64,000 nucleotides of DNA, from NCBI GenBank assembly GCA_900618425.1, contig UZAN01040250.1:7114-71113 (forward strand). The letters are read 5' to 3'. Positions 43,546 to 56,350 of this stretch are shown here, in pieces. The notes under the pieces were generated by a model. It saw nothing but the letters and a program-made list of their open reading frames with translations, searched no databases and was not told the DNA's origin. The position numbers and the translations under genes were made by a program. How positions within the stretch are numbered: the stretch's first letter is position 1; the number at the start of each line of letters is the position of its first letter. The stretch is from Echinostoma caproni. Lineage: Eukaryota; Platyhelminthes; Trematoda; Plagiorchiida; Echinostomatidae.

Positions 43546-45066
43546 ATGTGTTGATCGAACTCGTGCAACGCCACTCTCATTTTGGAACTACATTTCAGTC
43601 TCCAGTATCTTACTTGTATATCGATGGTTGAGGGTATATTTATTCCTGATTTTATCTCCCACTTCTATGTTCTTAGTTCTCTTCTGTCGCCGTTTGAATG
43701 AGCGCGACTTTGAGCGTTGCGATACAATTTGTAGTAGTTTGAGAGTTACGGCTCAGATTTGGAAAATATTGTAAACAAAGCAGCGTGGAAATTTATTCTT
43801 TTTAATCAATGATTCCTGCTCCATGACTGTTTGTTAAATTGAGCCCATGTATTCCGAGTTGCTTGTCTCTTTCCATTCAATGCACAGTAAATAAGAAAAT
43901 TAATGAAAATATTCGAACTTAAATAAATTGATAAATTATTTGGCTACAAACTACCCATGCATTATCTGGAATAATGAAGGAACTAAAAGCATAGTTCAAG
44001 AAACAAACAAGTTGATATTCAGAAATGAGCCTTGGGGTATGCGGCTCTTTGAATAAGCGTGTTGTTGTGTCACCATACCCAAACCGGATGAAACATTCAA
44101 ACGGTTTTATCATATAATTGAACCCTAGAGGCAACTTAATTCAGAGGCGCATAAATCCGATGATTCACTTGGTGTCTTGCTGAAGAGCTTTGATGTGAAC
44201 ATAAGTCCAATTTATGACATATTCAACAAAATTACCCCCAAGACATAAACCGAGAGGGAGAAAACCGATCAAATCAAAGCAAGACGGTAGTTGTTTTCGA
44301 CCGCAGCAGAGAGGTGTTGCGCATAACCAATATGAAGGATAGTCCGGGCTGGTTAGCCGTTTGTTCCTCACGCTTTCGTTTGGAAAATGATGGCTCAATT
44401 GAATGTGTAGCTGAGACCACGTGATATAAAGGCGTCATGGAACGCCCAATAAAGCACAGGATGAATGAACAAATTCAAATTGCGTCGCCTGTCCATTTCG
44501 CAATCGGTTTATCTCATTAGTGGCCAACGAGTGATTCAGCATTTGGTGAAAGATGATCTTTTGAGCTAGTTTTCTAATGAATTTCGCTTTACCGGTCAAA
44601 AGAAGTAAATATGCATCCCGCCTGACGATTTTGAACAGAATTAAATACTGAGTGCCTTGATATTGGTCTCCAGTACACACCAAGCTGGATATCGCAAAAT
44701 GTGTTACACTGATAATGGGGTTTTTCGGTAACTGCTACTCTTTAAATACATTCCCAGAAGTCATATGTTTTACAGATGAAAGTTGGTATATCTTCTCGTT
44801 TAAGGTTGGTAGTAAAAACGCTTAGACCTAATTAAGTGTTATTTTTTCACATTTATGCAGTCTCTGAAGGGTCAAATTCAAAGTCATATCCATTCAAATA
44901 CCGCGCAGCAGCTGGGATTTTAATCTGATCGAAAACGTTCCCTTGTATCAGAAACAGGGATAAGTCAGCTGTCTCGACATTAGTCGTCAATGGTTTAGGG
45001 TGCGGGGTGTATCAGAGGAACCTGGCAAATCCTGTTTAGCAGTCAACTTGGTGTATTCCGTTCTAA
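43546..45066. repeat. Unclassified 1.5 kb dispersed repeat, copy B
   Basis: This is the direct partner of copy A at 31066-32515, about 70 bases longer through scattered insertions. It has an extra GTTTGAATGAGCGCGACTT segment near 43693. The copies stay alignable from ACTCGTGCA to the CTGGCAAAT...CAGTCAACTTGGTG stretch, and similarity stops abruptly on both sides. No terminal inverted repeats or target-site duplications were obvious by eye. Confidence 0.75.
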
Positions 45067-46289
45067 AATATAAAATATAAAAATAAAGAAGTTCACTGAT
45101 ATAACACGTTCTTCAACAACATTCGGTAAAAAGCACATTTTTATGCTTTGACAAGAAAGCCTAAAAAGGAACGTGCTGTTACACACCTGTGCATTCGATA
45201 GATCATCTGTGTGCATATTTCAGCTGGTAAATGCATTCCTTATACTTTTTCTCAATTGTTAACAGTTGCTGGGCTTTTTGTTGCCCAGGTTCGGGGGCAT
45301 ACCTGCGAAGATGCAGATGAGTTACTCTCTGAAAAAAGTGTCATAAAACGAAAAATTTCTCCAATACTCCCACATACTGGGATGCACTGTAGACCTGTTA
45401 TTATCTATTGGCTTGAATCTGTACTATGTAGAGTATCAGGATAGAAAATTCTGATGTTACAGGTGTAAACCGGAAGATTTTAAAGTTTATATGAGGTTCA
45501 CCCATTTTACATCATTATCATTATATAATAATTGTCGTTTGTTCACTCTAAAATAATTTAAGCTTCCGTGATTAGAATCCAAATGACACTGCACATCAAC
45601 AATGTGGAAGATTTTGGAAAAATGTAGAACAAAATACCATATTTAGCAAAAACAAGCCCCTTGATCAGGTCTTTCTGGTTTGCTTTGTCAACAAGCTCAC
45701 AGACACCGCTGGTCGAGAAAATTGTTTGCATTGAATACCGATTTATGTCTGGAGGTGAGACACGAAAACCGAGGTGACCGAGACTTGTTAGCCCTGGATA
45801 CAAGAAATGACCATTATCAGAACACTTCCGGACCGGTCAACCGTAGACGGACACAATACAATATGTCAACGAGCTACGTACAACCGAAACCAGACGAGGC
45901 GTTTCTTTAGTACACGAAATAAAATTTTGACACATAGATCGGTAGTTTCTTTTAATTAATTGGTCTGTTTTCCCTTTAGACAGAAAACGTTACCTCAAAC
46001 AGAATGAAGGTTTTACGAAAGGTTTCATTAAATTTCAAAATATAATTGGCACAGACTAATAACAAGGTTCCGGGTAAACAAAGATCACGAAACCTATATA
46101 TATGTGCAGTACATAGAGGAGACACAATTTGGCGAAACAATTTTTCTTTCAGCAATTCACTCTCAAACCGTTTACAGATTACATAGGTGGAACCGGAAAA
46201 TAAATCACACAATTAGACACAACACCAGACATGAACAAAAATTTGTCAGATTCCTTTTGTCATTTGGTTGGTTTACCTAGCTTACGGCC
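45067..46289. other. No recognisable gene
   Basis: Frames at 45211-45444 (plus), 45558-45803 (minus) and 45680-45910 (plus) have no recognised motif. The 45211-45444 frame follows a TTTCAG and could be an exon, but nothing supports this further. Confidence 0.45.
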
Positions 46290-46610
46290 TCAGAGTAACC
46301 GGACGATGGAAACAGTCAATAAGGGGTAATGGAAGTTGACGTGACCGAAGTAAACGCTCTTGGGCGCAGACTCAAGGGTCAACGTTCTTATCCTCGTCAT
46401 CTTGGCTATTGCTAGAGTGTGCAATTGGACATTCTTTCATTTTAAAAGCGACCTCCGGATGTATTTGTTGTCCAGCGTCGACTAGGTAGGTTAGGATTGA
46501 GCAGTTCATTGATCCCGTTTGTTCCTGTCTTCACTGGCTTGAGTTATGCTCTTTGATCCCGGCTAGTATTTGTGCCGTTCGACCAACATAAGATGAGCCA
46601 AAAACGCATC
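46290..46610 (-). pseudogene. Penelope-like element relic: GIY-YIG endonuclease domain
   Basis: From 46609 the minus strand reads CVFGSSYVGRTAQILAGIKE, the GIY-YIG start with the YVG core and following Arg. After an in-frame stop come ILTYLVDAGQQIHPEVAFKM and, in a shifted frame, LAIAKMTRIRTL, then VCAQERL and LQLP-like RQLPLPL. The blocks are in the right order for a PLE endonuclease. The stop and frameshifts make it dead. No RT domain precedes it. Confidence 0.72.
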
Positions 46611-49600
46611 TAGAAAAAATGTATGACCATTTATGAAGTCATCATTGACAGTCTTATGTTTGAATGTAGATCATGAGATAATGAGATCATGACCACGAAA
46701 CATTGACCGTAAGTTGGTAGCGTTGAAGATGTTGTTGATTTCTCTATTCAGATGTCGAATTAAGATCCCGATGATGTCCTAGCTATTAAATGGCATACTG
46801 ATAATCAAGTCACTCTTTCTCACTGGTTCTATGCGAGTCTTCAATACTTCATTCTTCTAGAAGACACATTTGGAAGCGATAGATGATTGTTCGTTTTATA
46901 CTCTGCTGTGAAACGTTCTACTTCGCGCATCTTGTTAAATTCCAATAACACGGATGTTAAGTAACATTCATAATCAGTGATTCTGTTTTGATAAATGTTA
47001 AGGTAAAACGTGGCAAAATGTATCATAACTGATGATGTTATACCAACGAGGAAGTTATATTGTTAAATAATCAAACAGTGGAAACTGCTAATCTTTTCAA
47101 AATCGTCTGTTCCTTTTTCGGATGAATAAAAGTATGCCATCCAACGTGGTTATATACAGTACAGTATCCTCCAAGCGGACGGTAAATTGTATCATATTGT
47201 CACGTGGTCAAACACAGTTATCACAACTCATGGATGAAACTTAGCCATGGTCTGGTTGTCATTGTCATATGGTTGGTTTAACTAGGTCACAGCCCTCAGT
47301 TGACTGCAGGACGGGTTCACTCAGTTCTGATCGATCCCGGGTCATAAAAGTTAGACAGATGGAATCAAACGATTTTTCAGGCTGAGGTCCGTGATCTTCT
47401 TTCCTATCCGGATAGTGCCAAAGAAGAACCTTGTGTGTTTTTTGGTCTGTAACGTATTTTGCCCCCGGATCCAAGGCGTTCCTCAGAATGAACAACTTAA
47501 TGTGGCCGAGTTGCTAGCTATTATCTCACATTTTACAGAGCATCCTGCCGAAATTGTCGGCATGCACACTGTACCCGGTGAATCATAAACCGAAGAAGCG
47601 AGGATTCGAGTGTTATTCTCAGTAAGATTCATCTGTAAGATCCAACGATTCACCTCTAATGTTAAACTGTTGTTGCGGGGGCACAGTGGAGCAGGATTAT
47701 GCTCACCATATGTAGATATTGTCTTTAGTGGCAATCAACAATCATGCATTTCCAAACTGGGCATTATTTCCTTTTGATTCAAGTAAAAATCTTCCATGGA
47801 AACACATTGGGATTTCTAATAGGCTTTCATTAGTGAGCTCTTACTTCTTTTCTCCATCAAGAAAGAGATCGGTCGAACCTCTAAAAGCGCTTCAAGATAG
47901 GTGCTAACAACCTCTTTACCATTAACAATGCAAACCAAACCGAATTAAATCAATAATACACTGTTTGCATCCAGGAGAGTTCATGTTGTCAGTAAGCGTT
48001 TATAGTGAACAATCAGTAAGAGAAACTGTAAACATTGAAAAAAGCATTATTAAGTCGGAGCAACAAGGGTTTGTTTTAAATCAATTAATTTATTTTCCAG
48101 TGGATAACACAACAGTTGTGTACGTTTCAATGAATGAATTCTGCTTTTTATAGATTGATCGTAAAACCATTTTCCGAAGGGCTGCATAACTCAGTGATCT
48201 AAAACAGGGTGTAATGAGCTTTTATTTGTTTGATAAGACTGAAATTAATGCAACGCAACAGAAGGTTTGCAAAATCGCTTCGCTGAGCATATGAATCAAT
48301 TAATTTGGCTTACTGTTTGCGGCGGCCCTGTTGGAGATTACCGCCGGAGAATAGAGCGATTGGTCCTGATCGCATTTGGTTTAGGCATTGGATACCATCG
48401 CGCGAACAACATTTCCGAAAGAACATATGATTGTCTGAAACGCGCGATTCTCCTATGCGGTTTCCAACAGAATAAGTAATTCACGTATGTACCCGATATG
48501 TTTATCCGGATCTAAACTGCTCTCCGGAGAGTGAGAGAGAGAGCGTGAAAAATAACCACCATGCAGACAGCAAACAACAACGAAGGCGGAGACAAAGATG
48601 ACAGAAGTCAATAAACTGCAATTTTTAGACTGACTAGCAGAATACAGGAGCGGTTTATTGCTAAGATGCACGCAAGTATCAGACTGGAAGAAGCACATAA
48701 ATCGTAATTCTGAAAAAAATAACGTAATGACTAGACACTGTATATCCAAATGAAGGGTTTGCAACTATAAATCTGAATTGTTTTGTAAAAGCAAAAATAC
48801 AATGTTTCTGTATTTTAATCCTTTGCAACAATCACGACGTGCACCATCCGTTTACCGAAGTCCCAAATACATTATGCTTGGGCAAATTTGTGAATCTTCA
48901 TTTTGTAAATCGGAGGTGGTCCTTCGAGCATTCCTTAATAACACCCCAAAACAACACCGGTAATGGAAGGGACTTCATTTCGGTTTATCTGATTTGCACA
49001 AAAATGTCTATGATAGACCGACGTCAAATTACGGCCGCCGAATCAGAACTGAGATATTACATCAAAATCACATACAAAACGTCGACTACTGACGACTGTC
49101 GTTTGCAGGATCACCGCATTTTAATGCCATTGACAAATATATGGACACTGTTAGGACTAAAGTTGACCAATTCCCAGTGCTAACTAACAGGGTTCAAAAG
49201 GATAATATTTGGGTGGCTTTATTACTTGTGTTTTTCAATCTGGATCTTCCTCCGCGAAAAGCTTGGAAACGCATTTAGTTGGGCTGCTGATTTATCCTCT
49301 AACGAAACAGTTAATGATTGCAACCAGAATTTGCTTAGTCAATTCATGGACTATAAAAATAATCGCAAAGCATTAGCAGTCTGCTAACCGGGTATTCGTT
49401 TTTATTTATACAACCTGTGCTATTCACCCTCAAAATGATGCATGCAAAGTCATTTAAGTTTTTCTGTTACGTTGTTGAAAGAAAAGGTAAGTAATAATAA
49501 TGTGCCTACCACTCAATGGCGTTCAAAATCAAAGATGAATTCAGACTTTCAAGCACTGCTGTGCATAAAACACAAACAAATATGGAGAGTTTTCAGTTTA

Positions 49601-51210
49601 TTTGATGAAGTTCGATTAAACGTTCATTCAATGGAAGTTAGGAAATAGTCAACATATCAGTAACTCACATCTGGGAAAGGATAGACATTCACTTTCCTAG
49701 ATTTCAGTTTCGGTCTGGATTGAAAAAATAAATTCCCACAACTGATCAGTTTCCCCACAAAATCCGGAATGCTCGGTTTGATCAGAACCTTCAAAATAAT
49801 CTGCTGTGGTCTGACAAATGCTTCGTGGTTCGTGCTTCTGGGCAACTAATGGCTATTGATTAAATTATATAAAACCAAACTGCCCCAACAAACCAATGCT
49901 AATGAGCAGTTTTTTCAACTGAAAAGTATGCGGTATATTCCTAAGCCTTGTTAGTTCTAATGAGCATGAAACTGAGAAAAAAACATTAATTCAGCAAGAG
50001 AGCTGAATTTAACATCTTTTTTTTTAAATGAGTCGTTCATTCACATAGATTAGAGAATGTGTTTGGTTTGTCAATACTTGAATATATATTACAACTTTTT
50101 ATTCCAAAGTTGTGTGGTTCTCATATTTTTCAAAATTAAATTTATTAGTTTGATTTATTTTTCATGTTTACTGTGTGAACAAGATGAGACCAGTTTGTTC
50201 TCGCATTGGACCTTCTAATGTGACGATCAATCAACTTCCGTACCCGGGGAGTACTCATTCACGAACCAATAAGTCCATGAAGCAAAATGTTTTCAGTTCG
50301 TGAAATTGAGAACAACGTAAATATCGGTTAGACATTTCAGCCTTCGAAAGTGGTTCTTGTTGGAAAGTGATCATCATTAGTCTATTCATTATCAATATAA
50401 TGACATACCAAAACTTTCACGTGATTCTACATTTTTATACAGTCCTTTTAGAATGTGAATAATCTAGATTGGATGGTATTCTAATTTACACAGGTAGGCT
50501 CATCCAGTTGTGATTACACCAACATGAGTGAAACATTCGGCAAGCACAACCGTACGTTTCAGTGAATTCACTTCACGCACAAAATGAACAAACATATTTT
50601 GTCCTTGAAGGTTGATAGCACTAACATTTGAGGTAAAAGTAAACGTCTTGACCACTGGAAAGCAACCGTAATTACAGCCGCAGAAACATTTCTGTTAACC
50701 AGGTCATGTCCGACACATTTGTAACTACTTGTCCATGTTTATTCTACTGATTGGATTGAAAGTCACCCGCCAGTTGTATGGTCTTCTGTTCTGTGACTAA
50801 TCAGTCATGCGTACATTCTTTGTGATCCATTCGACCGTGGTAACCAGAACGTTGTCTACCTTCTGTTTTTTCCCAATTCAGTTGCAATGCGCCTGCTACG
50901 ATAACAAATTAACTTTATTGCACTGGCGCTATGCACAACCCTGGCTTAGGTGCTGATTGAGAGAACAAGGGTTTTAGGTCTAAAACAGAATTTTCGAGCC
51001 ACCATTTCTTTGAGTAGCGTAAGTAAAATACTGCGCACGCATTCAAAACGCGTTTGTATCCTTTCCTTCAAATTTATCCTGTGTTTTCATCTGAAACAAA
51101 TGTGCAAAAAGTATTCACCTTGTATTTGCTGAAAATCGAGTGGCTAAGGTATTCAGTGAAAGAGATTTCAATGAGACGAAGCGCAGTTGCTAGACCTTTT
51201 AGTAGATATT
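46611..51210. other. No recognisable gene
   Basis: A sequence near 47262-47300 (GGTTGGTTTAACTAGGTCACAGCCCTCAG) resembles 46256-46290, the tail of the PLE relic, so a second tail scrap lies there. Frames at 47265-47495 and 47483-47734 (minus), 48267-48479 (plus), 48453-48764 (minus) and 48839-49183 (plus) show no known motif. The rest is AT-rich. Confidence 0.5.
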
Positions 51211-51468
51211 TTATAACCTAAATCTCACTGAGATTATCCCAAATTTCTGGATTTTTGGCCTAATGAAGTCATCAGCGAAAACAGCGCTTTCAATTGCAAA
51301 TTGCAAATTAACAAACATACATTTGAGAGAGGAAGCGGGATCAATTATGTGTTTGGTTGTCATGAGGTGTTCTGCAATTGATGACCCTCGGTTACGTGTG
51401 ACCGCCTGATTACTGGGCGTGAGTGGCGTCATCGACTTCACCAACCACATAGGAATGTGTTCGGCCAT
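51211..51468 (-). pseudogene. Penelope-like element relic: endonuclease C-terminal part
   Basis: An 85-codon frame reads MAEHIPMWLVKSM, SSIAEHLMTTKHIIDP, LQFAIESAVFADDFIRPKIQ and ends ISVRFRL. The pattern R-x-x-EH-x-P-x-W, SxIAxHL, H-x-x-D, EAVxI and a P-x-x-x-x-K block is that of the GIY-YIG endonuclease of Penelope-like elements. The YIG core upstream is replaced by a stop (TAG just before the ATG). The Cys of the CAQK block is missing. It is the best preserved endonuclease frame but is truncated at both ends. Confidence 0.72.
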
Positions 51469-54400
51469 CTACATAAAAATTTGGCTCTTACTGTTAAATG
51501 GATACGTAAGTCTTAACTGACGTAATCGGCTTTTAGGTAAAATTAGGATGAAAGCTTTTCTTTGTGAAGAGGAAACAGACAGTTAGTTGAAATAGAACAT
51601 GAAGCGCGCGGATTGCATCGGAGATACTTAGTAGTACATTGGTGTCTCAGGAGCATAAAAATACATCCTCTCTGATTCTGTCTATTTTATTCCATTTACT
51701 CGTATTTAACGAAATACAATATATCATCTATCTAATTGGTAGAGCGTGGATGATTCCATTGGGTCTGACTATTAATTCACTTCCGAAGGCGTTTCAATAC
51801 AAATAATCACAATTATCCATGGTCTGCTTTATGTGCACATTTGTATTGGTAATGAACTAGCATCTGATTTGTTTGTGTGTGCCTATATCTGATGTGCACA
51901 GAGCCATTTTGTAGAATGGGTGATATCGTTGCTTAGCGACCAGTTTAGCTGTGTGCTATTTTCAAGATGATAGATGGAAGCAACACACCTTTACCAAGAA
52001 CAGAAAAAATAGTTTTGAAGAGAAGCATAAGTGCTAAGGAGAAATTTAAAAGTGGACGCTAAAGCACTACCCTATCATTTATTTAACCGTGCTGATGACA
52101 CTTGTGGCTATGCAAAATACTGCGGTTAGTTACTTCCAGCTCCATTCATCCTAACTTCTGGAAACGTTTGTATCTTCATGGAAGAGAACTGTCTGAATAG
52201 AACAACTGTAAAACTAACTTTTATTGAAAGATTTCAAAAACATAAGGCCATTGGGCAATAATTGGCAAAATAACAGATGAATAGCTAATCTGAGCCCATC
52301 TCTAATCAGTGTTTTTCCAACACAGAAACAGACGCGTGTTTGGTTTTCAAAATGGGTGGGACCTCAGATCAAATATAAACCCCGTTATATATAGTGAAAG
52401 AAAAATCAATAAAGTATTTCATCTTCCAAACAAATGACAGCAAACCTGATCATGAATTGGTGCATGCATTCAGAGGATGAGTGCCGCTTATCCTGAGCGT
52501 TAGCACTAGTCCTTCGAACTTTGGAATAAATATTCACGTGTTCAATTTGTTTTTGGTTGACTTCGAACTTGTGTTTGGTCTACATTTAGGTAGAAACTTT
52601 ATTATTTGTAAATTAGAGAAGAAAGTAAACAAAACTGTACTTTTTTGCACCCTTGGAAATTATCTAGGACACAGTAAAATAAATCTGTTCATTTTTGCAA
52701 TTCTTGATTTTGTGATGCGCTACATCTAGCCACGCAGATTGAGGAATGGGCTATTCCGTCATTTAGATGACTGAGGTATGTTCTGGGACTACTTTTGAGC
52801 CGATACCGTTTGTAGGACTGTGTGTCAGGTTATTATTGGATGTTGTCAACTGCGATTACTCTGGTGCTTTTGTTTCCTACAGACTTGCAGTCAAACATTA
52901 CTCAGTATCCTCCGTTTTTTCACATTTTGTGAACCTTTGCACATTATATTTTTCTGTGATTATGATTCCGGAAAGTCCACAAAAATTTGCAAGCAACTGC
53001 TTTGAGGCTGTAGTGATGCATGAGCAATGATTTGTTCAAATTTCGCCGCATTGCAAGTTTGATCGGAAGTGCTTCATAATTAATTCCGTTTTGCTTTATA
53101 AGTGACCTTCTTCGCTATGTGTTGTGATGTTTTCAAACTATATCCAGCCGGATTGGTCAAAGTATTGTTTTATATTGGTTTGTTCAGATGCTGGCTTGGT
53201 TTCTTACCAGCACCACATACTCGGAGGTCAACGGTTGGGCAAGGAATAAAAATGACTGTACCAGGTCTGGAGCCCTTATCCCCCGCAAACTTGAGCCATA
53301 TCCGAACCCGAAACACTTTCGTGAAAGTGAGAACTGTGAGGTACAGATGATGTGTGACAGAGATTTGGGGAGGAATGCGTGTTTGTTCAACCGTTAGCCC
53401 TTCCTTGAGTTGACACAAAGTGGTTCTATTATTCGTAGGTCAAACCATTCGGGTAATTCATATTGAAATGATCTTCACTCTCTTCCGTTCATAAAATTAT
53501 GGGTCTAATTGAGACGGTATGGTAGATAAACGAATTATCAATGGATTTGCTCTCATTTTCAATGGTTATCGTTCTTAAAATTTTATTCACGGTCGTGGTC
53601 AAAAACGTTCTTCTATTTGCACGTTTGTCACATACGCTAAGTTGTGTTTTTCTGACACAAACGAAACAGCAAAATCTGAATCCTGTGAAAGGTTACGACT
53701 AAGTTGCACCTATGTATTATTGTTTAAACTATGCATTGTGTACTGTTCAAACGGCCATTGAATCTGAAAATGTTGCAATGCAAACGTGTACTGTTCTTTT
53801 GTCATTATTACATCAATGTATTCACTGTGAAAATGTGCATTTTACAGGTTTTGTTTTTCCAAACTAAATAATTTTAGCCTGAAAGTATACATTCCTTCTG
53901 TTCTACCAAACCTGGCATTACCTCCAAACCTCTAGAATGGCCTGTCTGTCACAGTTTTGTTACAATTTTATTCGGAGTAAGTACAAACAAAAGATAGTTT
54001 GAGAAAAAAGTTCATTGGTTTTCTATCTTATTCAGCAGTTGCGTACACAATTTGTGCGCAACGCATCAGACCGATGGCACAAAACGGATTAGTACCTCGT
54101 TCTCAAATTGTGGCTCACCGAGTTTTGCCTTTTCAGTAAAATTCTGCCTTACTTTCTTAAGAGCATATTAGACTATAGGTTAGTTAGTGATGGGCGAGAT
54201 AATCTGGATCAGTGGGCAGATCGTCTAGTGTCTGACATAAATCCCTACTGGAAGGAGCTTGTACATCGATTGATGCGCTAGTCCATGCATGAAGTATGCC
54301 CATGAAACCACAATTCGCCCCATAAGTCTCTGGCTAGCCGTAACACAATCACATTCGGTATGGACGTGTTTTAACGACACTGAAAGCAAACATTCCATAC

Positions 54401-55989
54401 TGGTTTCATTTGTTATTTCATTTACTTTATCAATTTTCTGCTTCAGATCGAAGCCAGGTTTTCAGTCGCATATGGGAAGGAAAACAAGACCGCTAAGCAG
54501 ACATTTTGAATGCAGCAAGGATAACAATAAAAGGGACTTTTTAAACGAGTATACTCGCACGGTAATCCCTTGCTTGCATCTTTACCAGCTATTGGTTTTT
54601 GCCGGTGTCTGCCACGAGAAACACGCGGGCGTATTCTGTGATTCATTCACTTTTCTATTTCTCTGTGCGTGTCCAAATGTTTGACTGGTTTGCCACTGTA
54701 ACCTGAGCTCTTATGCGAATGGTCCTCCCAATTTTTTAGACTGTCTACACCCATGGGGCTCACGTTAGGAATCCGTTACCACGATGCACTGATCAAGTTA
54801 TGGAAAAGAATTTCGGGAAATAGTTTTCTCAAATGCTGTACACACCGGGAGAATACCAGGTGAATAAACTCCAATAAACCTTCACATAACCTGTAGCTAT
54901 CGATCAAAAAGGATAGTTTTAGAGCACATGTAAGAAATGAAAATTAAAAATTGGATCACCGTTCACCATTCAAAAACATGAAAACCAAAGAGGTAAAACT
55001 GTGAGAGTGAGATTAACATAATCCAATGCGCTTACCGCGTCGTCAAGTAAGCCGCAGACATCAGTCCTTCCATCCTTCACTGACAGTTTATGTTCTCTGA
55101 TATCTATGGTTTAGCATAAATTAAGAGATTTTAAAAAGGCTGTAATTTGCGAAAAGAATTACACATTAGTGCATAGTTGTTTCAAGCTATTCAGATAAAC
55201 GCTATTGATTTTGACTCTTTTTCTTTAAACATTTCATTCACAAGTATTATTTCTGTCAACCAGTAATTCATGTTCTCAGTTAGAAATATGAATGTGAGTA
55301 GTTGTCAGAGCTTGTTTGAGCTTCGAATTCCAAATCCCTTGGAAGGCACACGTATGATTTATGCTGTGCAAATACCATCCATTATAAGTGAGGATGAGTC
55401 ATGTTTGTGTTTCAACCGTCTGACGAACGCTGATAATAGTAGTAGCCAACTCAAATGTTTTGATTTTCACGAACAAGAGGAAGACAGTTGGACATTACCG
55501 CAAAACACAACTGCCTGGAGTGTGTTGAAAATGAAGAAAGAAGTGGATTTTATAAGCGTAATAAATTTTCTAACGCTCTTTCTATTATATTGATAATATA
55601 TATTCCTTCAAGTCAATTCAAGTTAATAGTAGAATTGTGCAGCTGGATCAGTGAATTTTCAACATTTTAATTATGATTGAAGCGCTTCACTCGGTGCTCG
55701 CCTGAAACGTCCCGCTTTAGCAGACACTTTAGTTTTTGTAGTCCAGTTTTTTGTTGGAATAAGCAAATGAAAATGATAAGGCTTTTGCCCGACCATCAAA
55801 GTAATTTACTCATCCTTACGTTTGCCACTTTTCCTAGTACTATATTGGCGGATGCGTCACGGACGAAGTTTCAGTGACATTGCTACATCTGATTGTCTGT
55901 ATACGTTGCATCAGTTAGGCCACTCCTGCTCCATGGTGCAGAGCCTTGGCCATTGTAGAACAAGAAAAAATAAATTATCGGTGTTTCAT
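51469..55989. other. No recognised gene family; one candidate exon
   Basis: Frames at 52481-53030 (plus) and 53100-53418 (both strands) carry no recognised domain. The 53170-53418 block is open in several frames at once, as repeat-derived DNA often is. See the candidate at 55270. Confidence 0.5.
55270..55593 (+). CDS. Candidate coding exon of unknown function
   Basis: The 107-codon frame begins at an ATG six bases after an in-frame TAA. It has protein-like composition, with a CLCFNR block, N-glycosylation sequons (NVS, NSS, NTT) and a hydrophobic end (FISVINFLTLFLLY) resembling a membrane or GPI tail. A pyrimidine-rich AG (TTTCTGTCAACCAG) lies just before it. I recognise no family and see no partner exon, so it may be chance. 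Confidence 0.2.
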   Translation: MFSVRNMNVSSCQSLFELRIPNPLEGTRMIYAVQIPSIISEDESCLCFNRLTNADNSSSQLKCFDFHEQEEDSWTLPQNTTAWSVLKMKKEVDFISVINFLTLFLLY

Positions 55990-56350
55990 CATCGCTCTCC
56001 GCCTCGAACTACATGAGTCTGGTGGGGAAACTGGACGAGCAATACCGAGGTTAGGCGTAGAGTTTTAGGTAATCGCAGCAGTCTACTGGAGCAAGTGGTT
56101 GACCTACATGGCTTACGCTGGTTGAGACATGCTTTGCGTATGTCACCAAGTAGGTTACCACGGGTCGTTTTCCGAGGTAGGGAGTGAGTGCATAAAGGTT
56201 GATGGCGGGTCAAGCAAGATTTGACACGAGACTATGAACACCCTAATCAGACCAATTGGTTATATAGGTGTCGTTAAGCTTCCTGGATGGGGACCTCTAA
56301 ATGGTGGTTAGAAACATTGTGTGAGAACGCTGGCAGCTGTTAATAGTGGC
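55990..56350 (+). pseudogene. RTE-type retrotransposon 3' end
   Basis: The plus strand reads TEVRRRVLGNRSSLLEQVVD, then LHGLRWLRHALRMSPSRLPR and VVFRGRE, a stop, and then ASWMGTSKWWLETLCENAGS. This is the last part of an RTE-clade ORF (family LRWLGHVLRM...P+R, then GWGPRDxxxxWLETL). It matches the relic in SLC17 intron 3 over the VLxN...LEQxVDLHxLRxLRH block. The upstream RT core is missing, as expected for a 5' truncated insertion. Confidence 0.8.

Noticed and set aside
53100..53418. Overlapping frames on both strands looking like a repeat-derived protein
   Set aside because: No recognisable domain and no second copy in the window; not enough to assign it.
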